From Mycobacterium arosiense ATCC BAA-1401 = DSM 45069 (GTDB taxonomy: Bacteria; Actinomycetota; Actinomycetes; Mycobacteriales; Mycobacteriaceae), in the NCBI RefSeq assembly GCF_002086125.1, contig NZ_MVHG01000010.1, positions 1 to 64,000 on the forward strand: a stretch of DNA of 64,000 bases. Direction: 5' to 3'. Below the pieces are notes generated by a model. That model saw nothing but the letters and a program-made list of their open reading frames with translations. It was not told the origin of the DNA and did no database searches. Below are positions 54,929-63,710 of the stretch, in pieces; the stretch's first letter is position 1, and each line of letters opens with the position of its first letter. The translations under genes were made by a program, and so were the position numbers.

Positions 54929-57130
54929 ATGCGCAAGCTGATCGGAAGTGCGTTGGTCAGCTTGACGACCACCGCACTGGCCGCCGTCCTGCTGACCCCC
55001 ACCGCGGTAGCGAGTCCGATCGGCGACGCCGAAGCCGCGATCATGGCCGCTTGGGACAAGGCCGGCGGTGACACTTCGCCCCTGGGCGCCCGCAAGGGCG
55101 ACGTGTATCCCGTCGGGGACGGCTTCGCCCTGGACTTCGACCGCGGCAAGATGTTTTTCACCCCGGCCACCGGAGCCAAGTTCGCCTATGGGCCCGTCCT
55201 GGACAAATACGAGCAGCTCGGCGGGCCGGCCGGCAGCGATCTGGGCTTTCCGACCATCAACGAAGTGCCCGGTCTGTCCGGGCCCGACAGCCGGGTGATC
55301 ACCTTCTCGGCCGGCGACAAGCCGGTCATCTTCTGGACGCCCGAGCACGGCGCGTTCGTGGTGCGCGGCGCCCTCAACACCGCGTGGGACAAGCTGGGCA
55401 GTTCGGGCGGGGTTCTCGGTGTGCCGGTCGGCGACGAGACCCATAGCGGCGGCGAGGTGTCCTCCCAGAAATTCAGCGGCGGCCAGGTCTCGTGGAACCG
55501 GCAGACCAAGCAGTTCACCACCGAGCCCCCGGCGCTGGCCGACCAGTTGAAGGGCCTGCAGGTGGCGATCGATCCCACCGCGGCGATCAACACGGCGTGG
55601 CGCGCGGCCGGCGGACCCACCGGGCCGTTGGGCGCCAAACAGGGCGGCCAATATCCCGTCGGCGGTGACGGGATCGCCCAGGACTTCGCCGGCGGCAAAG
55701 TCTTCTTCACCCCGGCGACCGGAGCGAACGCCGTCGAGAGCGACATCCTGGCCAAATACGAGTCGCTGGGCGGCCCGGTCGGCAGCGACCTCGGTTTCCC
55801 CACCACCAACGAAACCGACGGCGGCATAGGGCCTTCCAGCAAGATCTGCACCTTCTCCGCCGCCGACAAGCCCGTCATCTTCTGGACGTCGGACCACGGC
55901 GCGTTCGTCATACGCGGCGCGATGAGGCCGGCGTGGGACAAGCTGCGCGCCCCCGCGGGCAAGCTGGGCGCGCCGGTGGCCGACCAGGCCGTGACCGGCG
56001 ACGTGATTTCGCAGCAGTTCACCGGCGGCAAGATCTCGTGGAACCGGGCCACGAACACGTTCAGCACTGAACCCTCCAACCTGGCGCCCCTGCTGTCCGG
56101 CCTGCAGGTGTCGGGTCAGAACCAGCCGAGCAATTCGGCCATGCCGGCGCACGCCAAGAAGTTCACCTGGCACTGGTGGTGGTTGATGGCCGCCATTCCG
56201 GTGCTGGTGCTGCTCGCGCTGCTGGTCTGGGTGCTGTTCGTCTGGCGCCGACGCCGGCCCGAGCAAGCCGACGCCGCGGGTTATGCGCCCGACTACGGCC
56301 GGGACTTCGGCTACGACGCCGACCGGCCCTGGGGCCGCGACGATTCCGACCACGATGCCGAGTCGTTCACGCCGCTGAGCGCGCCGGCCGAAATGGCGCC
56401 GGACGCCGGGCGGGTCAGCTGGCAACGTCAGGCTCCGGCGATGAGCGAATACGCGTTCGAGCAGGAAGACCCCGACGCCGTCGACACCGACTCGATCCCC
56501 GTCGTGTCCGAGGAAATGCTGTCGGAGGCCGACTATCCCGCCGCCGAGGCCGACCACGGCGACTACGCCGACGAGGTCCCCGAACTCGCCGAGCCCGAGA
56601 CCGCGGACGACGCCGCCTACGTCGACGCCGAGGCCCCCGACGCGGGTTACGCGCAGGAGACCTACCCGGACGACGAGCATCCCGACGTCGCGGTTCCCCG
56701 TACCCCGCCGGACACCGACGACGTGACGGGCGCTCTGGAGACCGCCGAGCCCGACGACGACCACCTCGACCTCGCCACGCCGGAGCCCGACGCCGACTCG
56801 GCGGACACCGCGGCGGGAGCCGACGCGGCAGACGCAGTGGTCGCCGGTGCGGTCGCGGCCGAGACGTCGGCGCGCAGCGGTCGGCACGCCGCCGCCGACG
56901 ACGCCGAGGACGGCTCGGAAAATGGTTTGGCGGGCCCGGACGGCCGGCCCACGATCCACCTGCCGCTCGATGACCCGTACCAGGCGCCCGACGGATACCC
57001 GATCAAGGCCAGCGCCCGGTATGGGCTGTATTACACGCCGGACAGTGACCTGTATCAGGACACGCTCGCCGAACTCTGGTTGTCGAGCGAAGAAGTCGCG
57101 CTCGCCAACGGATTCACCCGGGCCGACTGA
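54929..57130 (+). CDS. LGFP-repeat single-pass membrane protein (Rv2721c-like)
   Basis: 733 residues. A signal peptide (MRKLIGSALVSL...AVA) is followed by an outside part of about 370 residues, built from two similar halves. Each has LGFP-type repeats (AWDKAGGDTSPLG, GDGFALDFDRGKMFFTPATGA, LGGPAGSDLGFP), modules found in cell-wall-anchored actinobacterial proteins. A transmembrane helix (about 415-437, WWWLMAAIPVLVLLALLVWV) and an acidic cytoplasmic tail of about 290 residues (poly D/E, few hydrophobics) complete it. ATG 54929 lies after AGAGAGG; earlier TTG/GTG codons are unlikely. Counterpart of M. tuberculosis Rv2721c (699). Confidence 0.85.
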   Translation: MRKLIGSALVSLTTTALAAVLLTPTAVASPIGDAEAAIMAAWDKAGGDTSPLGARKGDVYPVGDGFALDFDRGKMFFTPATGAKFAYGPVLDKYEQLGGPAGSDLGFPTINEVPGLSGPDSRVITFSAGDKPVIFWTPEHGAFVVRGALNTAWDKLGSSGGVLGVPVGDETHSGGEVSSQKFSGGQVSWNRQTKQFTTEPPALADQLKGLQVAIDPTAAINTAWRAAGGPTGPLGAKQGGQYPVGGDGIAQDFAGGKVFFTPATGANAVESDILAKYESLGGPVGSDLGFPTTNETDGGIGPSSKICTFSAADKPVIFWTSDHGAFVIRGAMRPAWDKLRAPAGKLGAPVADQAVTGDVISQQFTGGKISWNRATNTFSTEPSNLAPLLSGLQVSGQNQPSNSAMPAHAKKFTWHWWWLMAAIPVLVLLALLVWVLFVWRRRRPEQADAAGYAPDYGRDFGYDADRPWGRDDSDHDAESFTPLSAPAEMAPDAGRVSWQRQAPAMSEYAFEQEDPDAVDTDSIPVVSEEMLSEADYPAAEADHGDYADEVPELAEPETADDAAYVDAEAPDAGYAQETYPDDEHPDVAVPRTPPDTDDVTGALETAEPDDDHLDLATPEPDADSADTAAGADAADAVVAGAVAAETSARSGRHAAADDAEDGSENGLAGPDGRPTIHLPLDDPYQAPDGYPIKASARYGLYYTPDSDLYQDTLAELWLSSEEVALANGFTRAD

Positions 57131-57141
57131 CCCGGTGGGCG

Positions 57142-57840
57142 TTAGACCTTGCGGATGACCGTGACGACCTTGCCGAGCACGCTCGCGTCGTTGCCGGGGA
57201 TGGGGTCGAACGTCGGGTTGTGCGGCATCAGCCACACCTGACCACCGGCGCGCTTGAACGTCTTGACGGTCGCTTCGCCATCGAGGAGCGCCGCGACGAT
57301 GTCGCCGTTGTCGGCGACGTTCTGCTGACGCACCACCACCCAGTCGCCGTCGCAGATCGCGGCGTCGACCATCGAATCACCGACCACCTTGAGCAGGAAA
57401 AGCGTTCCCTCGCCGACCAATTCGCGAGGCAGCGGAAAGATATCCTCGACGGCCTCCTCGGCCAGGATCGGTCCGCCGGCCGCGATACGGCCGAGCACCG
57501 GCACAAACGTCGGTTCGGGCAGGGCATCCGAGCCGGCCACCTCGGTGGCGGGCACCGCCACGTCGTCGTCGGCCCCCCGGACATCGACCGCTCGCGGGCG
57601 GTTGGGGTCGCGCCGCAGGTATCCTTTGCGCTCCAGGGTGCGTAGCTGGTGCGCCACCGATGACGTCGACGTCAGGCCGACGGCGTCGCCGATCTCCCGG
57701 ATGCTCGGCGGGTAGCCGCGGCTGGTGACCGAGGCGCGGATGACATTCAGAATGGTGCGCTGCCGCTCGGTCAGCGAGGAATCCACGGAGTGCAACCGAC
57801 CTTCGGGGCCGGCCGAGGAAATGTCGTTGCTATCACCCAT
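57142..57840 (-). CDS. lexA: SOS repressor LexA
   Basis: 232 residues. An N-terminal winged helix ([42 protein letters not shown]) and a C-terminal peptidase with autocleavage site Ala121-Gly122 and Ser156/Lys193 dyad. Cleaved with RecA help upon DNA damage. Start ATG 57840 ([11 protein letters not shown]). A LexA box lies 33 bp upstream of its start (57873-57888), so it controls itself. Divergent from chiZ. Near-identical to M. tuberculosis LexA. Confidence 0.97.
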   Translation of the reverse strand: MGDSNDISSAGPEGRLHSVDSSLTERQRTILNVIRASVTSRGYPPSIREIGDAVGLTSTSSVAHQLRTLERKGYLRRDPNRPRAVDVRGADDDVAVPATEVAGSDALPEPTFVPVLGRIAAGGPILAEEAVEDIFPLPRELVGEGTLFLLKVVGDSMVDAAICDGDWVVVRQQNVADNGDIVAALLDGEATVKTFKRAGGQVWLMPHNPTFDPIPGNDASVLGKVVTVIRKV

Positions 57841-57872
57841 GGCACTGAATGTAGCCGCACCCCAACCAATAA

Positions 57873-57888
57873 TCAAACATGTGTTCGA
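57873..57888. promoter_or_regulatory. LexA (SOS) box at lexA
   Basis: TCAAACATGTGTTCGA on the + strand, which reads TCGAACACATGTTTGA on the lexA strand, differs from the palindromic consensus at one base. It is placed to repress lexA and possibly chiZ. Confidence 0.85.
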
Positions 57889-58008
57889 GTGGCGTGTCGC
57901 GCCGCCCGGCGCCGACGGGAAAAGGCTCACGGGCGGTGAATCACAAATGTGTAACTCTTCGAGATATCGGGTATTTGCGCCTCGTGACAGTGGTAGAGGC
58001 CGACGAAC

Positions 58009-58031
58009 TTGTCGGTGGTGTGATCTAGCAT
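58009..58031 (+). promoter_or_regulatory. RecA-NDp (PafBC-type) promoter of chiZ
   Basis: TTGTCGGTG (58009-58017), 8 bp (GTGTGATC), TAGCAT (58026-58031). Exact fit to TTGTCRGTG-N8-TAnnnT. Transcription would start near 58038, giving a leader of about 94 nt before chiZ. Confidence 0.85.
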
Positions 58032-58068
58032 TTGCTCGTGCGACACGCTTCGCTCAAATGTTCGGGTT

Positions 58069-58106
58069 TCGAACACACAAGCGACTAATGTCGAACACAC
58101 GAGCGA
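58069..58106. repeat. 22-bp-spaced direct repeats of a LexA half-site in the chiZ leader
   Basis: TCGAACACACAAGCGA (58069-58084) and TCGAACACACGAGCGA (58091-58106) repeat with a 22-bp period. Each begins with the perfect LexA half-site TCGAAC, but the second half (AGCGA instead of TTCGA) is degenerate. They lie 26 to 63 bp before the chiZ start. Confidence 0.7.
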
Positions 58107-58131
58107 GAGCTAGTTGACCGAAGGAACGAAG

Positions 58132-58626
58132 ATGACAGTCATACACACGCCGGCGCCGCGTACCAGCAGTCTTCGGCGCCCGATCAACGGACCCGTCCAG
58201 GGCGCTCGGTATGGACGCGACGGGCTGGCCCGGTCCCGCAGGCCCGCGCCGGCGCGGCCCGCGGGTGTGCCGACGCGCTACCACGGCACCGGGGTGGCGA
58301 TGTCGGTCACTCCGCACCGCAGGCGCGCCACCACCTGGGCGTCGACCATCGCACTGGCGTTGGCCGCTGGGTCGATCACGCTGTGGCTGGGTCTCGTCGC
58401 GAACGTCGGCCAAGTGCTCAATGGCGACTCCACCAACTCCGCGGCCCACGTTCCCGACCGGCTCGCCGTCGTCCGCGTCGACGCGGGGGAGTCGCTGCGG
58501 GACTTTGCGCACCGGGTGGCGCCCGACGCGCCGACCGCCCAGGTCGCCGACCGCATCCGCGAACTGAACGCGCTGCACTCGCCCAACCTGATGGCGGGCC
58601 AGACCCTCATCGCTCCGGTCGGCTGA
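58132..58626 (+). CDS. chiZ: SOS-induced cell-division regulator ChiZ (LysM protein)
   Basis: 164 residues, matching M. tuberculosis ChiZ (165). A basic disordered cytoplasmic N-terminus (about 1-68), one transmembrane helix (about 69-92), then an outside LysM-like domain (112-162: [21 protein letters not shown]... [12 protein letters not shown]). ChiZ binds FtsI/FtsQ and slows division in damaged cells. Regulated by a PafBC-type promoter and next to the lexA box. ATG 58132 after GAAGGAACGAAG. Confidence 0.93.
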   Translation: MTVIHTPAPRTSSLRRPINGPVQGARYGRDGLARSRRPAPARPAGVPTRYHGTGVAMSVTPHRRRATTWASTIALALAAGSITLWLGLVANVGQVLNGDSTNSAAHVPDRLAVVRVDAGESLRDFAHRVAPDAPTAQVADRIRELNALHSPNLMAGQTLIAPVG

Positions 58627-58724
58627 CAACCGTTGCGCGAAAACACCTCTGCTGGCCGCGCAGATCACCGCGCGGGTACGCTCAAAGTCCTGCGGTTGGT
58701 TGTCGGCACGGTGAAGGAGCGGTC

Positions 58725-59189
58725 ATGCACTGTCCGTTCTGCCGCCATCCCGACTCCCGGGTGATCGACTCGCGCGAAACCGATGAAGGTCAGGCCATCC
58801 GGCGGCGCAGATCCTGTCCCGAGTGCGGACGACGTTTCACCACGGTGGAAACCGCGGTGCTGGCGGTGGTCAAGCGCAGCGGCGTCACCGAGCCGTTCAG
58901 CAGGGAGAAGGTGATCAGCGGTGTCCGCCGCGCCTGCCAGGGCCGCCAGGTCGATGACGACGCGCTGAATCTGCTGGCCCAGCAGGTCGAAGACACCGTG
59001 CGCGCCGCGGGTTCCCCCGAAGTCCCGAGTCACGAGGTAGGCCTGGCGATCCTCGGGCCGCTCCGCGACCTCGACGAGGTGGCCTACCTGCGGTTCGCCT
59101 CGGTGTATCGCTCGTTCGAGTCCGCCGACGATTTCGAACGCGAGATCCAGGCGCTACGCGATCACCGCGGAGTGGCCACACCGGGCTGA
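58725..59189 (+). CDS. nrdR: Ribonucleotide-reductase repressor NrdR
   Basis: 154 residues, same as M. tuberculosis. Zinc ribbon Cys3, Cys6, Cys31, Cys34 (MHCPFC ... CPECG) binds NrdR boxes, and the ATP-cone domain (about 46-136) senses ATP/dATP. It represses nrd genes. ATG 58725 after GTGAAGGAGC. Follows chiZ by 98 bp; a shared damage response is plausible. Family-typical length and motifs. Confidence 0.97.
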   Translation: MHCPFCRHPDSRVIDSRETDEGQAIRRRRSCPECGRRFTTVETAVLAVVKRSGVTEPFSREKVISGVRRACQGRQVDDDALNLLAQQVEDTVRAAGSPEVPSHEVGLAILGPLRDLDEVAYLRFASVYRSFESADDFEREIQALRDHRGVATPG

Positions 59190-59243
59190 CCGGACTCGCC
59201 GGGCCGTCCCGGCCCGCATCGTCACCCGGTTAGGCTCGGTTTC

Positions 59244-59729
59244 ATGCCCCCTGACTTGCATCCCGACCTTGCGGCGCTGGCCCCGCTCCTGGGGACCTGG
59301 TCCGGCCAGGGCGCGGGAAAGTACCCAACGATCGCGCCGTTCGACTACCTCGAGGAAGTCGTGTTCGCCCACGTCGGTAAACCCTTTCTGGCCTACGGGC
59401 AGAAGACCAAGGCGGTGGCCGACGGCAACCCGCTGCACGCCGAAACCGGGTATCTCCGGGTGCCCCAACCGGGTCATGTCGAGCTGGTGCTGGCGCATCC
59501 CAGCGGCATCACCGAAATCGAAGTCGGCACCTACACGGTCACCGGTGACCTCATCGAAATGCAGATGGCCACCACCGCCGTCGGGTTGACCCCCAGCGCC
59601 AAAGAGGTGACGGCGCTTGGCCGTTCCTTCCGCATCGACGGCGACGAGCTGTCCTACACCGTGCAGATGGGCGCGGTCGGGCAACCACTGCAGGATCACC
59701 TCGCCGCGGTGCTGCACCGGCAAAGCTAG
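59244..59729 (+). CDS. Nitrobindin-like haem-binding beta-barrel (Rv2717c-like)
   Basis: 161 residues, a small FABP-like beta barrel matching M. tuberculosis Rv2717c. Conserved GTWSGQG near residue 17 and a C-terminal histidine (LQDHLAAVLHR, His155) that in nitrobindins binds haem. Such proteins bind haem and NO and can isomerise peroxynitrite. Convergent with the PhzF-like gene after 23 bp. Confidence 0.9.
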   Translation: MPPDLHPDLAALAPLLGTWSGQGAGKYPTIAPFDYLEEVVFAHVGKPFLAYGQKTKAVADGNPLHAETGYLRVPQPGHVELVLAHPSGITEIEVGTYTVTGDLIEMQMATTAVGLTPSAKEVTALGRSFRIDGDELSYTVQMGAVGQPLQDHLAAVLHRQS

Positions 59730-59752
59730 ACCACCCGCGACGGACCGGGCCG

Positions 59753-60439
59753 TCAGTCCAGGTGCCGCACACCGTCATTGACGACCCGCCCGGCCACCCC
59801 GACCCAGCCCTCGGCGCTCCACGTCGTGTCGATGACGGAGCCCCCGCCCTGGGTGATCCGGAGGTCCTGGCTCAGGTAATCGGTGATGCGCATCGCGGCC
59901 GAGCCGGTGGCCTCGTCCTCGATCACACCGAGGTTGGCAGCGAACATCCGCACCCGCAGCGACCCGGTCACCGGGTCGGTCCAGGCCCACAGGTAATGGG
60001 CGGTGTCGTCGGGAAAGTCCGCCGGGTCGGCGGCGAGAACCTCGTCGGCCGAGGCGAGTTCGTGCAGGGCGAAGTCGGGCGCCCACTCGGCGCGGGCGTT
60101 GATGCGGGCGCGGTGTTCGTCGTAGCCCACCTGCACGATGCCCGCCGGTACCCGCAGCGTGTTGATGGGCGAACCGTTCTCGCGCAGCCACCACGTCGCG
60201 CCGACGGTCGGGTGGCCGGCGAACGGCAGTTCGGTGCGCGGCGTGTAGATGGTGGCGTGGGCGGTTGAGGAGCCGGCGGCCGGGAGGTCCACGAATACCG
60301 TCTCGCTGTAGCCCAATTGGGTCGCCAGCCGCTGCCGGTCGGCGGGGCGGACCCGGCGGGCGTCCACCACGCCCAGCGGATTACCGAAATGGCCGTCCGA
60401 ATCGGTGAACACCCGCAATACCGTCACGTCGATCCCCAT
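59753..60439 (-). CDS. PhzF-family isomerase-like protein (Rv2716-like)
   Basis: 228 residues, same as M. tuberculosis Rv2716. It has the PhzF fold: FGNPLGVV start, catalytic Glu46 in [20 protein letters not shown] and EDEATGSAA in the second half. The family catalyses isomerisations, but the role in mycobacteria is unknown. ATG 60439 start. It is last in a minus-strand run with the hydrolase and PAC2 genes. Confidence 0.88.
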   Translation of the reverse strand: MGIDVTVLRVFTDSDGHFGNPLGVVDARRVRPADRQRLATQLGYSETVFVDLPAAGSSTAHATIYTPRTELPFAGHPTVGATWWLRENGSPINTLRVPAGIVQVGYDEHRARINARAEWAPDFALHELASADEVLAADPADFPDDTAHYLWAWTDPVTGSLRVRMFAANLGVIEDEATGSAAMRITDYLSQDLRITQGGGSVIDTTWSAEGWVGVAGRVVNDGVRHLD

Positions 60440-60484
60440 TGCCCGACTGTACGACGCCGCAGGCGTCCGCATCGATGAAGAGGG

Positions 60485-61516
60485 TCAGGTGGCACTGCGT
60501 TCGTCGGACCCCATCGCGTTCAGGACGGCGACCCGAGTGGGAGCGGGACCCGAGACAGCCCGCTCGCCGCCGCCGCTGCGCAGCAGGCTGCGCAGATTGG
60601 CCTGATCGTATTCGGCGGGATCGGTGGAATCGATGAAGCGCTCGACGACGTCGATGAAACGGGCCGGGTCGTCGTGGAAGGGGAAGTGGCCGGAGCCTTC
60701 GAATATCTCCAGACGTGAGCCGGGCATCGCGGCGTGCGCCATCCACGCGTGCCGGACCGGGACCACCACATCCTTTGTGCCCCAGATGATTTGCACTGGA
60801 ATGGCTTCGGTCAAATAACATCGGTCGAGCATGGTGACGATCTGCCCGCGCCAGTCCACCACCGCTCGCAGCGTCCGGCTGAACGCCGCGGACGCGGTCG
60901 GTTCGGGCAGGTCATCGAGGATGCGTAGCACGTTGGGCAGATCGCGGGCGAGGCCGCTGCTGCCCAGCGCCATGCCCAGGACGCGTCCCATGAGTTGGAC
61001 CGCCGGCAGCACCAGCGGCAGCCGCAGCACGGCGATCGCCTCGCTGCCCAGCGGCAGCGACGCCCACCGCAGGACGAAGTTGACGTCCTTGGTCACCCCG
61101 CCGGCGCCCACCAGGATCAGCCGATCCACCAAATGCGGGAACTGGTAGGCGAATTGCATGGCCACGCCGCCGCCCAGTGAATGACCGACGATCGTCACCC
61201 GCTCGATGTCGAGCACGCTGAGCAGATCGCGCATCCCGTTCGCGTAGGCCGCAATCGAGTAATCGGCGCGCGGCTTGTCCGATCGCCCATGTCCCAGCAG
61301 GTCCGGAGCGATCACCGTGAAACGCTGGGCGAGCTTGGCCTGCACCGTATTCCAGGTCGTGGAGTTGTCACCGATCCCGTGGATCAGCAGGAGCGCCGGT
61401 CCGGAACCGGCGATGCGGTAGGCCCGCTTGTAACCGTGGATGGTGCGGAACTCGAGTCTGGGTGCGGTCACTTGACGCACCGGGCGGAGCGTGGGATTGC
61501 GCTTCCGCTCGGTCAT
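60485..61516 (-). CDS. Alpha/beta hydrolase (Rv2715-like)
   Basis: 343 residues, close to M. tuberculosis Rv2715 (341). Nucleophile Ser113 in GHSLGGG, acid Asp249 (GTKDVVVP), His277 (GSGHFPF), oxyanion hole LLIHGIGDN. It probably hydrolyses a lipid or small ester; it resembles serine hydrolases of meta-cleavage type in fold but not by proven substrate. 45 bp from the PhzF-like gene and 62 bp from the PAC2 gene. Confidence 0.88.
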   Translation of the reverse strand: MTERKRNPTLRPVRQVTAPRLEFRTIHGYKRAYRIAGSGPALLLIHGIGDNSTTWNTVQAKLAQRFTVIAPDLLGHGRSDKPRADYSIAAYANGMRDLLSVLDIERVTIVGHSLGGGVAMQFAYQFPHLVDRLILVGAGGVTKDVNFVLRWASLPLGSEAIAVLRLPLVLPAVQLMGRVLGMALGSSGLARDLPNVLRILDDLPEPTASAAFSRTLRAVVDWRGQIVTMLDRCYLTEAIPVQIIWGTKDVVVPVRHAWMAHAAMPGSRLEIFEGSGHFPFHDDPARFIDVVERFIDSTDPAEYDQANLRSLLRSGGGERAVSGPAPTRVAVLNAMGSDERSAT

Positions 61517-61578
61517 ATCGCCAACCTTGGTGTCGGGCCGGGCTGAGCCGGTCTGGCTAGGGGCTAGTGCTGCGCGGG

Positions 61579-62550
61579 TCAGGCATGGTCGTCGTCGTCG
61601 AACTTCTTCTCCGCCTGCTGGGCCAGAAATCGCTCGAACTCTGCGCCTAGTTCATCGCCGCTAGGCAGATCCTCGTCGCGAGCTAGTAACGACCTGTTCT
61701 CCTGAGCGTCGATGAAGACATCGTACTGGCGCTCCAGCGCGGCCACCACTTGAGCGACCTCCGCGCTCGCCTCGACCTGTTCGTCGATCTTGGCCCGAAT
61801 CACCTCGGCCGCCTCGGTCAACGCGGTCAGCGGCAGCTCCAGCGACGCGGTCTTGGCGACCTGCTCGAGCAGCGCCTGCGCGGCGGCCGGGTAATCGGTC
61901 TGGGTGAGGTAGTGCGGGACGTGCACCGTGTAGCCGACGACCTCATGACCGTGCTGGCCCATCCGGTATTCGAGCAGGTTCGACGCGCTGCCGGGGACCT
62001 GGATTTCTGCGATCCACGGCTGAAAGTTGGCGATCAGCTCCGGATTGTTCGAGTGGGCCGTCATGGTGGTGGGCCGGGTGTGCGGAACCGCCATCGGGAC
62101 GGTGCCCAGGCCGATGGTCTGGCGCACGCCGAGGCGCTCGGCCAGCAGCCGCACCGCGGTGATGAAGCGCTCCCACTTCAGGTCCGGCTCCATGCCGGCC
62201 AGCAACAGGAACGGGGTGCCGACCGTGTCGCGCATCGCGTACAAATTCAGCTCGGGGTCTTCGTAGTGTGTGAAGTGATCGGTCTTGAACGTCATCAGCG
62301 GCCGCCGGGAGCGGTAGTCCAGCAACTCGTCGATCGCGAAAGACGCGACCAACTCGGTGTCGAGCACCGCCTTCAGATGCGCGGAGGCCAGCTTGATGGC
62401 GTGGCCGGCGTCGGAAAAGCCCTCCAGGGCGTGCACCAGCACCGGACCGCGGCCGTCGGACGTCGACAGCTGCGGCGCCGGCAGCTCGAGCTCGTACATA
62501 CCGGCCTGCCCCGGCTGGTACCGGTCAGCTGGGTCTTGGTGGTGAGCCAT
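61579..62550 (-). CDS. PAC2-family (DUF75) protein (Rv2714-like)
   Basis: 323 residues, matching M. tuberculosis Rv2714 (324). PAC2-type fold related to proteasome-assembly chaperones: GPVLVHALEGFSDAGHAI near the start, FDDDDHA-rich acidic C-terminus. An ATP-grasp-like peptide-binding role has been proposed for related proteins but is not proven. ATG 62550 start (MAHHQDPADRYQPGQAG). First gene of the minus-strand run. Confidence 0.88.
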   Translation of the reverse strand: MAHHQDPADRYQPGQAGMYELELPAPQLSTSDGRGPVLVHALEGFSDAGHAIKLASAHLKAVLDTELVASFAIDELLDYRSRRPLMTFKTDHFTHYEDPELNLYAMRDTVGTPFLLLAGMEPDLKWERFITAVRLLAERLGVRQTIGLGTVPMAVPHTRPTTMTAHSNNPELIANFQPWIAEIQVPGSASNLLEYRMGQHGHEVVGYTVHVPHYLTQTDYPAAAQALLEQVAKTASLELPLTALTEAAEVIRAKIDEQVEASAEVAQVVAALERQYDVFIDAQENRSLLARDEDLPSGDELGAEFERFLAQQAEKKFDDDDHA

Positions 62551-62778
62551 CTGCGATCGCCTCCTCTCGGGGGTCCTTACAGGGTGCCCTACCAAGTGTC
62601 CCCCGAATCAGCCGGCACCCGCATCGATCAGCGAACTTTGCGTCACGCTTATAGCTGAAACGCAATAATTGCCAGACGTAATCCGATCCGAACGCGCGGG
62701 GGGTCACTTGCGGGCGCGACAGCAACCCCGTGGCGCACCGCAATGTGCGGGAGTCGGCTTGCCGCTTCCTGGTCAGGC

Positions 62779-63615
62779 ATGATGAAGGCGATGCGCATTC
62801 GGATTCTGGTGCTGTGCTCGGTGGTGGGGGTGGCGACATCGCTGATGTCGTGTCACCGGCCCGTCGAGCATGTTTCGGGTGCGCCGGTGTCCGCCCCGCG
62901 CATCGGCGGCCCCGTACAACGGCTCAGCCAGCCCGAACAGAAGGCCGTCGCCGGTCCGGTCGAGCCGGATCGGCGCATCGGGGCGATCTTCATCGACGGC
63001 GGCCCGCTGCACGTGTGCACCGGTTCCGTGGTGCATTCGACGGGCGGCAACTTGATCATGACCGCCGCGCACTGCCTGGCCGGAGCGTCGCTGATCACAT
63101 TCGTTCCCGGTTTCGCCGGCGATGCCGCACCCGGTCCCGTCGATGTGTGGAAGGCCGACGCGGTCTACCTCGATCCGCGCTGGACCGCCAGTAAAGACCC
63201 GCACGCCGACTATGCGATCGCGCGGGTCAGCAACGACGCCGGCGCTTCCGTCGAGTCGCGGGTCGGCCTGGCGCTGACGCTGGGTGTGACGCCTCCGCCG
63301 GGCAGCCGTATCACCGTGCTGGGGTATCCGGCCGGCGTGGGAGGCTCGCCCATCGCGTGTCAGGCCAGCACATCGGTCACCGACAGCGGGTTTCCGGCGC
63401 TGGCCTGCGAGGGGCTGGTGGACGGCACCAGCGGCGCGCCCTGGGTCAGCGGTACGACGCTGATCGGGGTGATCGGCGGCCTGGAGCGGGGTGGCTGCGC
63501 CCCGAACGTGTCGTATTCGGCGCCGTTCGACGCGCACACCGCGGAGCTACTGGCCCGCGCCGAGGCCGGCGGTCCCGGCGATCCGGTCCCGGGCGAGGTA
63601 CAAGACGCCTGTTAG
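62779..63615 (+). CDS. Trypsin-like serine protease, probable lipoprotein
   Basis: 278 residues. An N-terminal hydrophobic stretch with Cys25 after SLMS suggests a lipoprotein signal (the lipobox is imperfect). The catalytic triad is His98 (TAAHC), Asp144 (HADYAI) and Ser218 (DGTSGAPW in place of GDSGGP). Probably an outside protease of unknown substrate. ATG 62779, 62782 or 62791 could start it, none having a good ribosome site. Divergent from the PAC2 gene across about 230 bp, and followed by the IS element. Confidence 0.82.
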   Translation: MMKAMRIRILVLCSVVGVATSLMSCHRPVEHVSGAPVSAPRIGGPVQRLSQPEQKAVAGPVEPDRRIGAIFIDGGPLHVCTGSVVHSTGGNLIMTAAHCLAGASLITFVPGFAGDAAPGPVDVWKADAVYLDPRWTASKDPHADYAIARVSNDAGASVESRVGLALTLGVTPPPGSRITVLGYPAGVGGSPIACQASTSVTDSGFPALACEGLVDGTSGAPWVSGTTLIGVIGGLERGGCAPNVSYSAPFDAHTAELLARAEAGGPGDPVPGEVQDAC

Positions 63616-63629
63616 ACGGTATGGGGGGC

Positions 63630-63710
63630 TGGGGCCTCACTCACATGTGAACGTGGGTTGCGGTCAGGAATTGGGTCCTGGCTGTAGAGCCACGGATGTG
63701 GGAGGCCCCA
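63630..63710 (+). other. Long-range inverted repeat ahead of the IS110 transposase
   Basis: TGGGGCCTC (63630-63638) and GAGGCCCCA (63702-63710) form a 9-bp stem across a 63-nt loop just before the transposase start. IS110-family elements carry a non-coding bridge-RNA region beside the transposase; whether this is part of one cannot be told. The exact left end of the element was not found. Confidence 0.4.

Noticed and set aside
54704..57235. A minus-strand open frame of about 843 codons opposite the LGFP gene
   Set aside because: Low-complexity Arg/Gly/Val product typical of antisense to Gly/Asp-rich coding; the + strand has a signal peptide and LGFP motifs.
58050..58066. LexA-like CTCAAATGTTCGGG in the chiZ leader
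   Set aside because: The half-sites are too close together to fit the N4 spacing.
59736..59751. Possible terminator between the nitrobindin-like and PhzF-like genes
   Set aside because: Only a 5-bp stem with a mismatch; common by chance in this GC-rich DNA.
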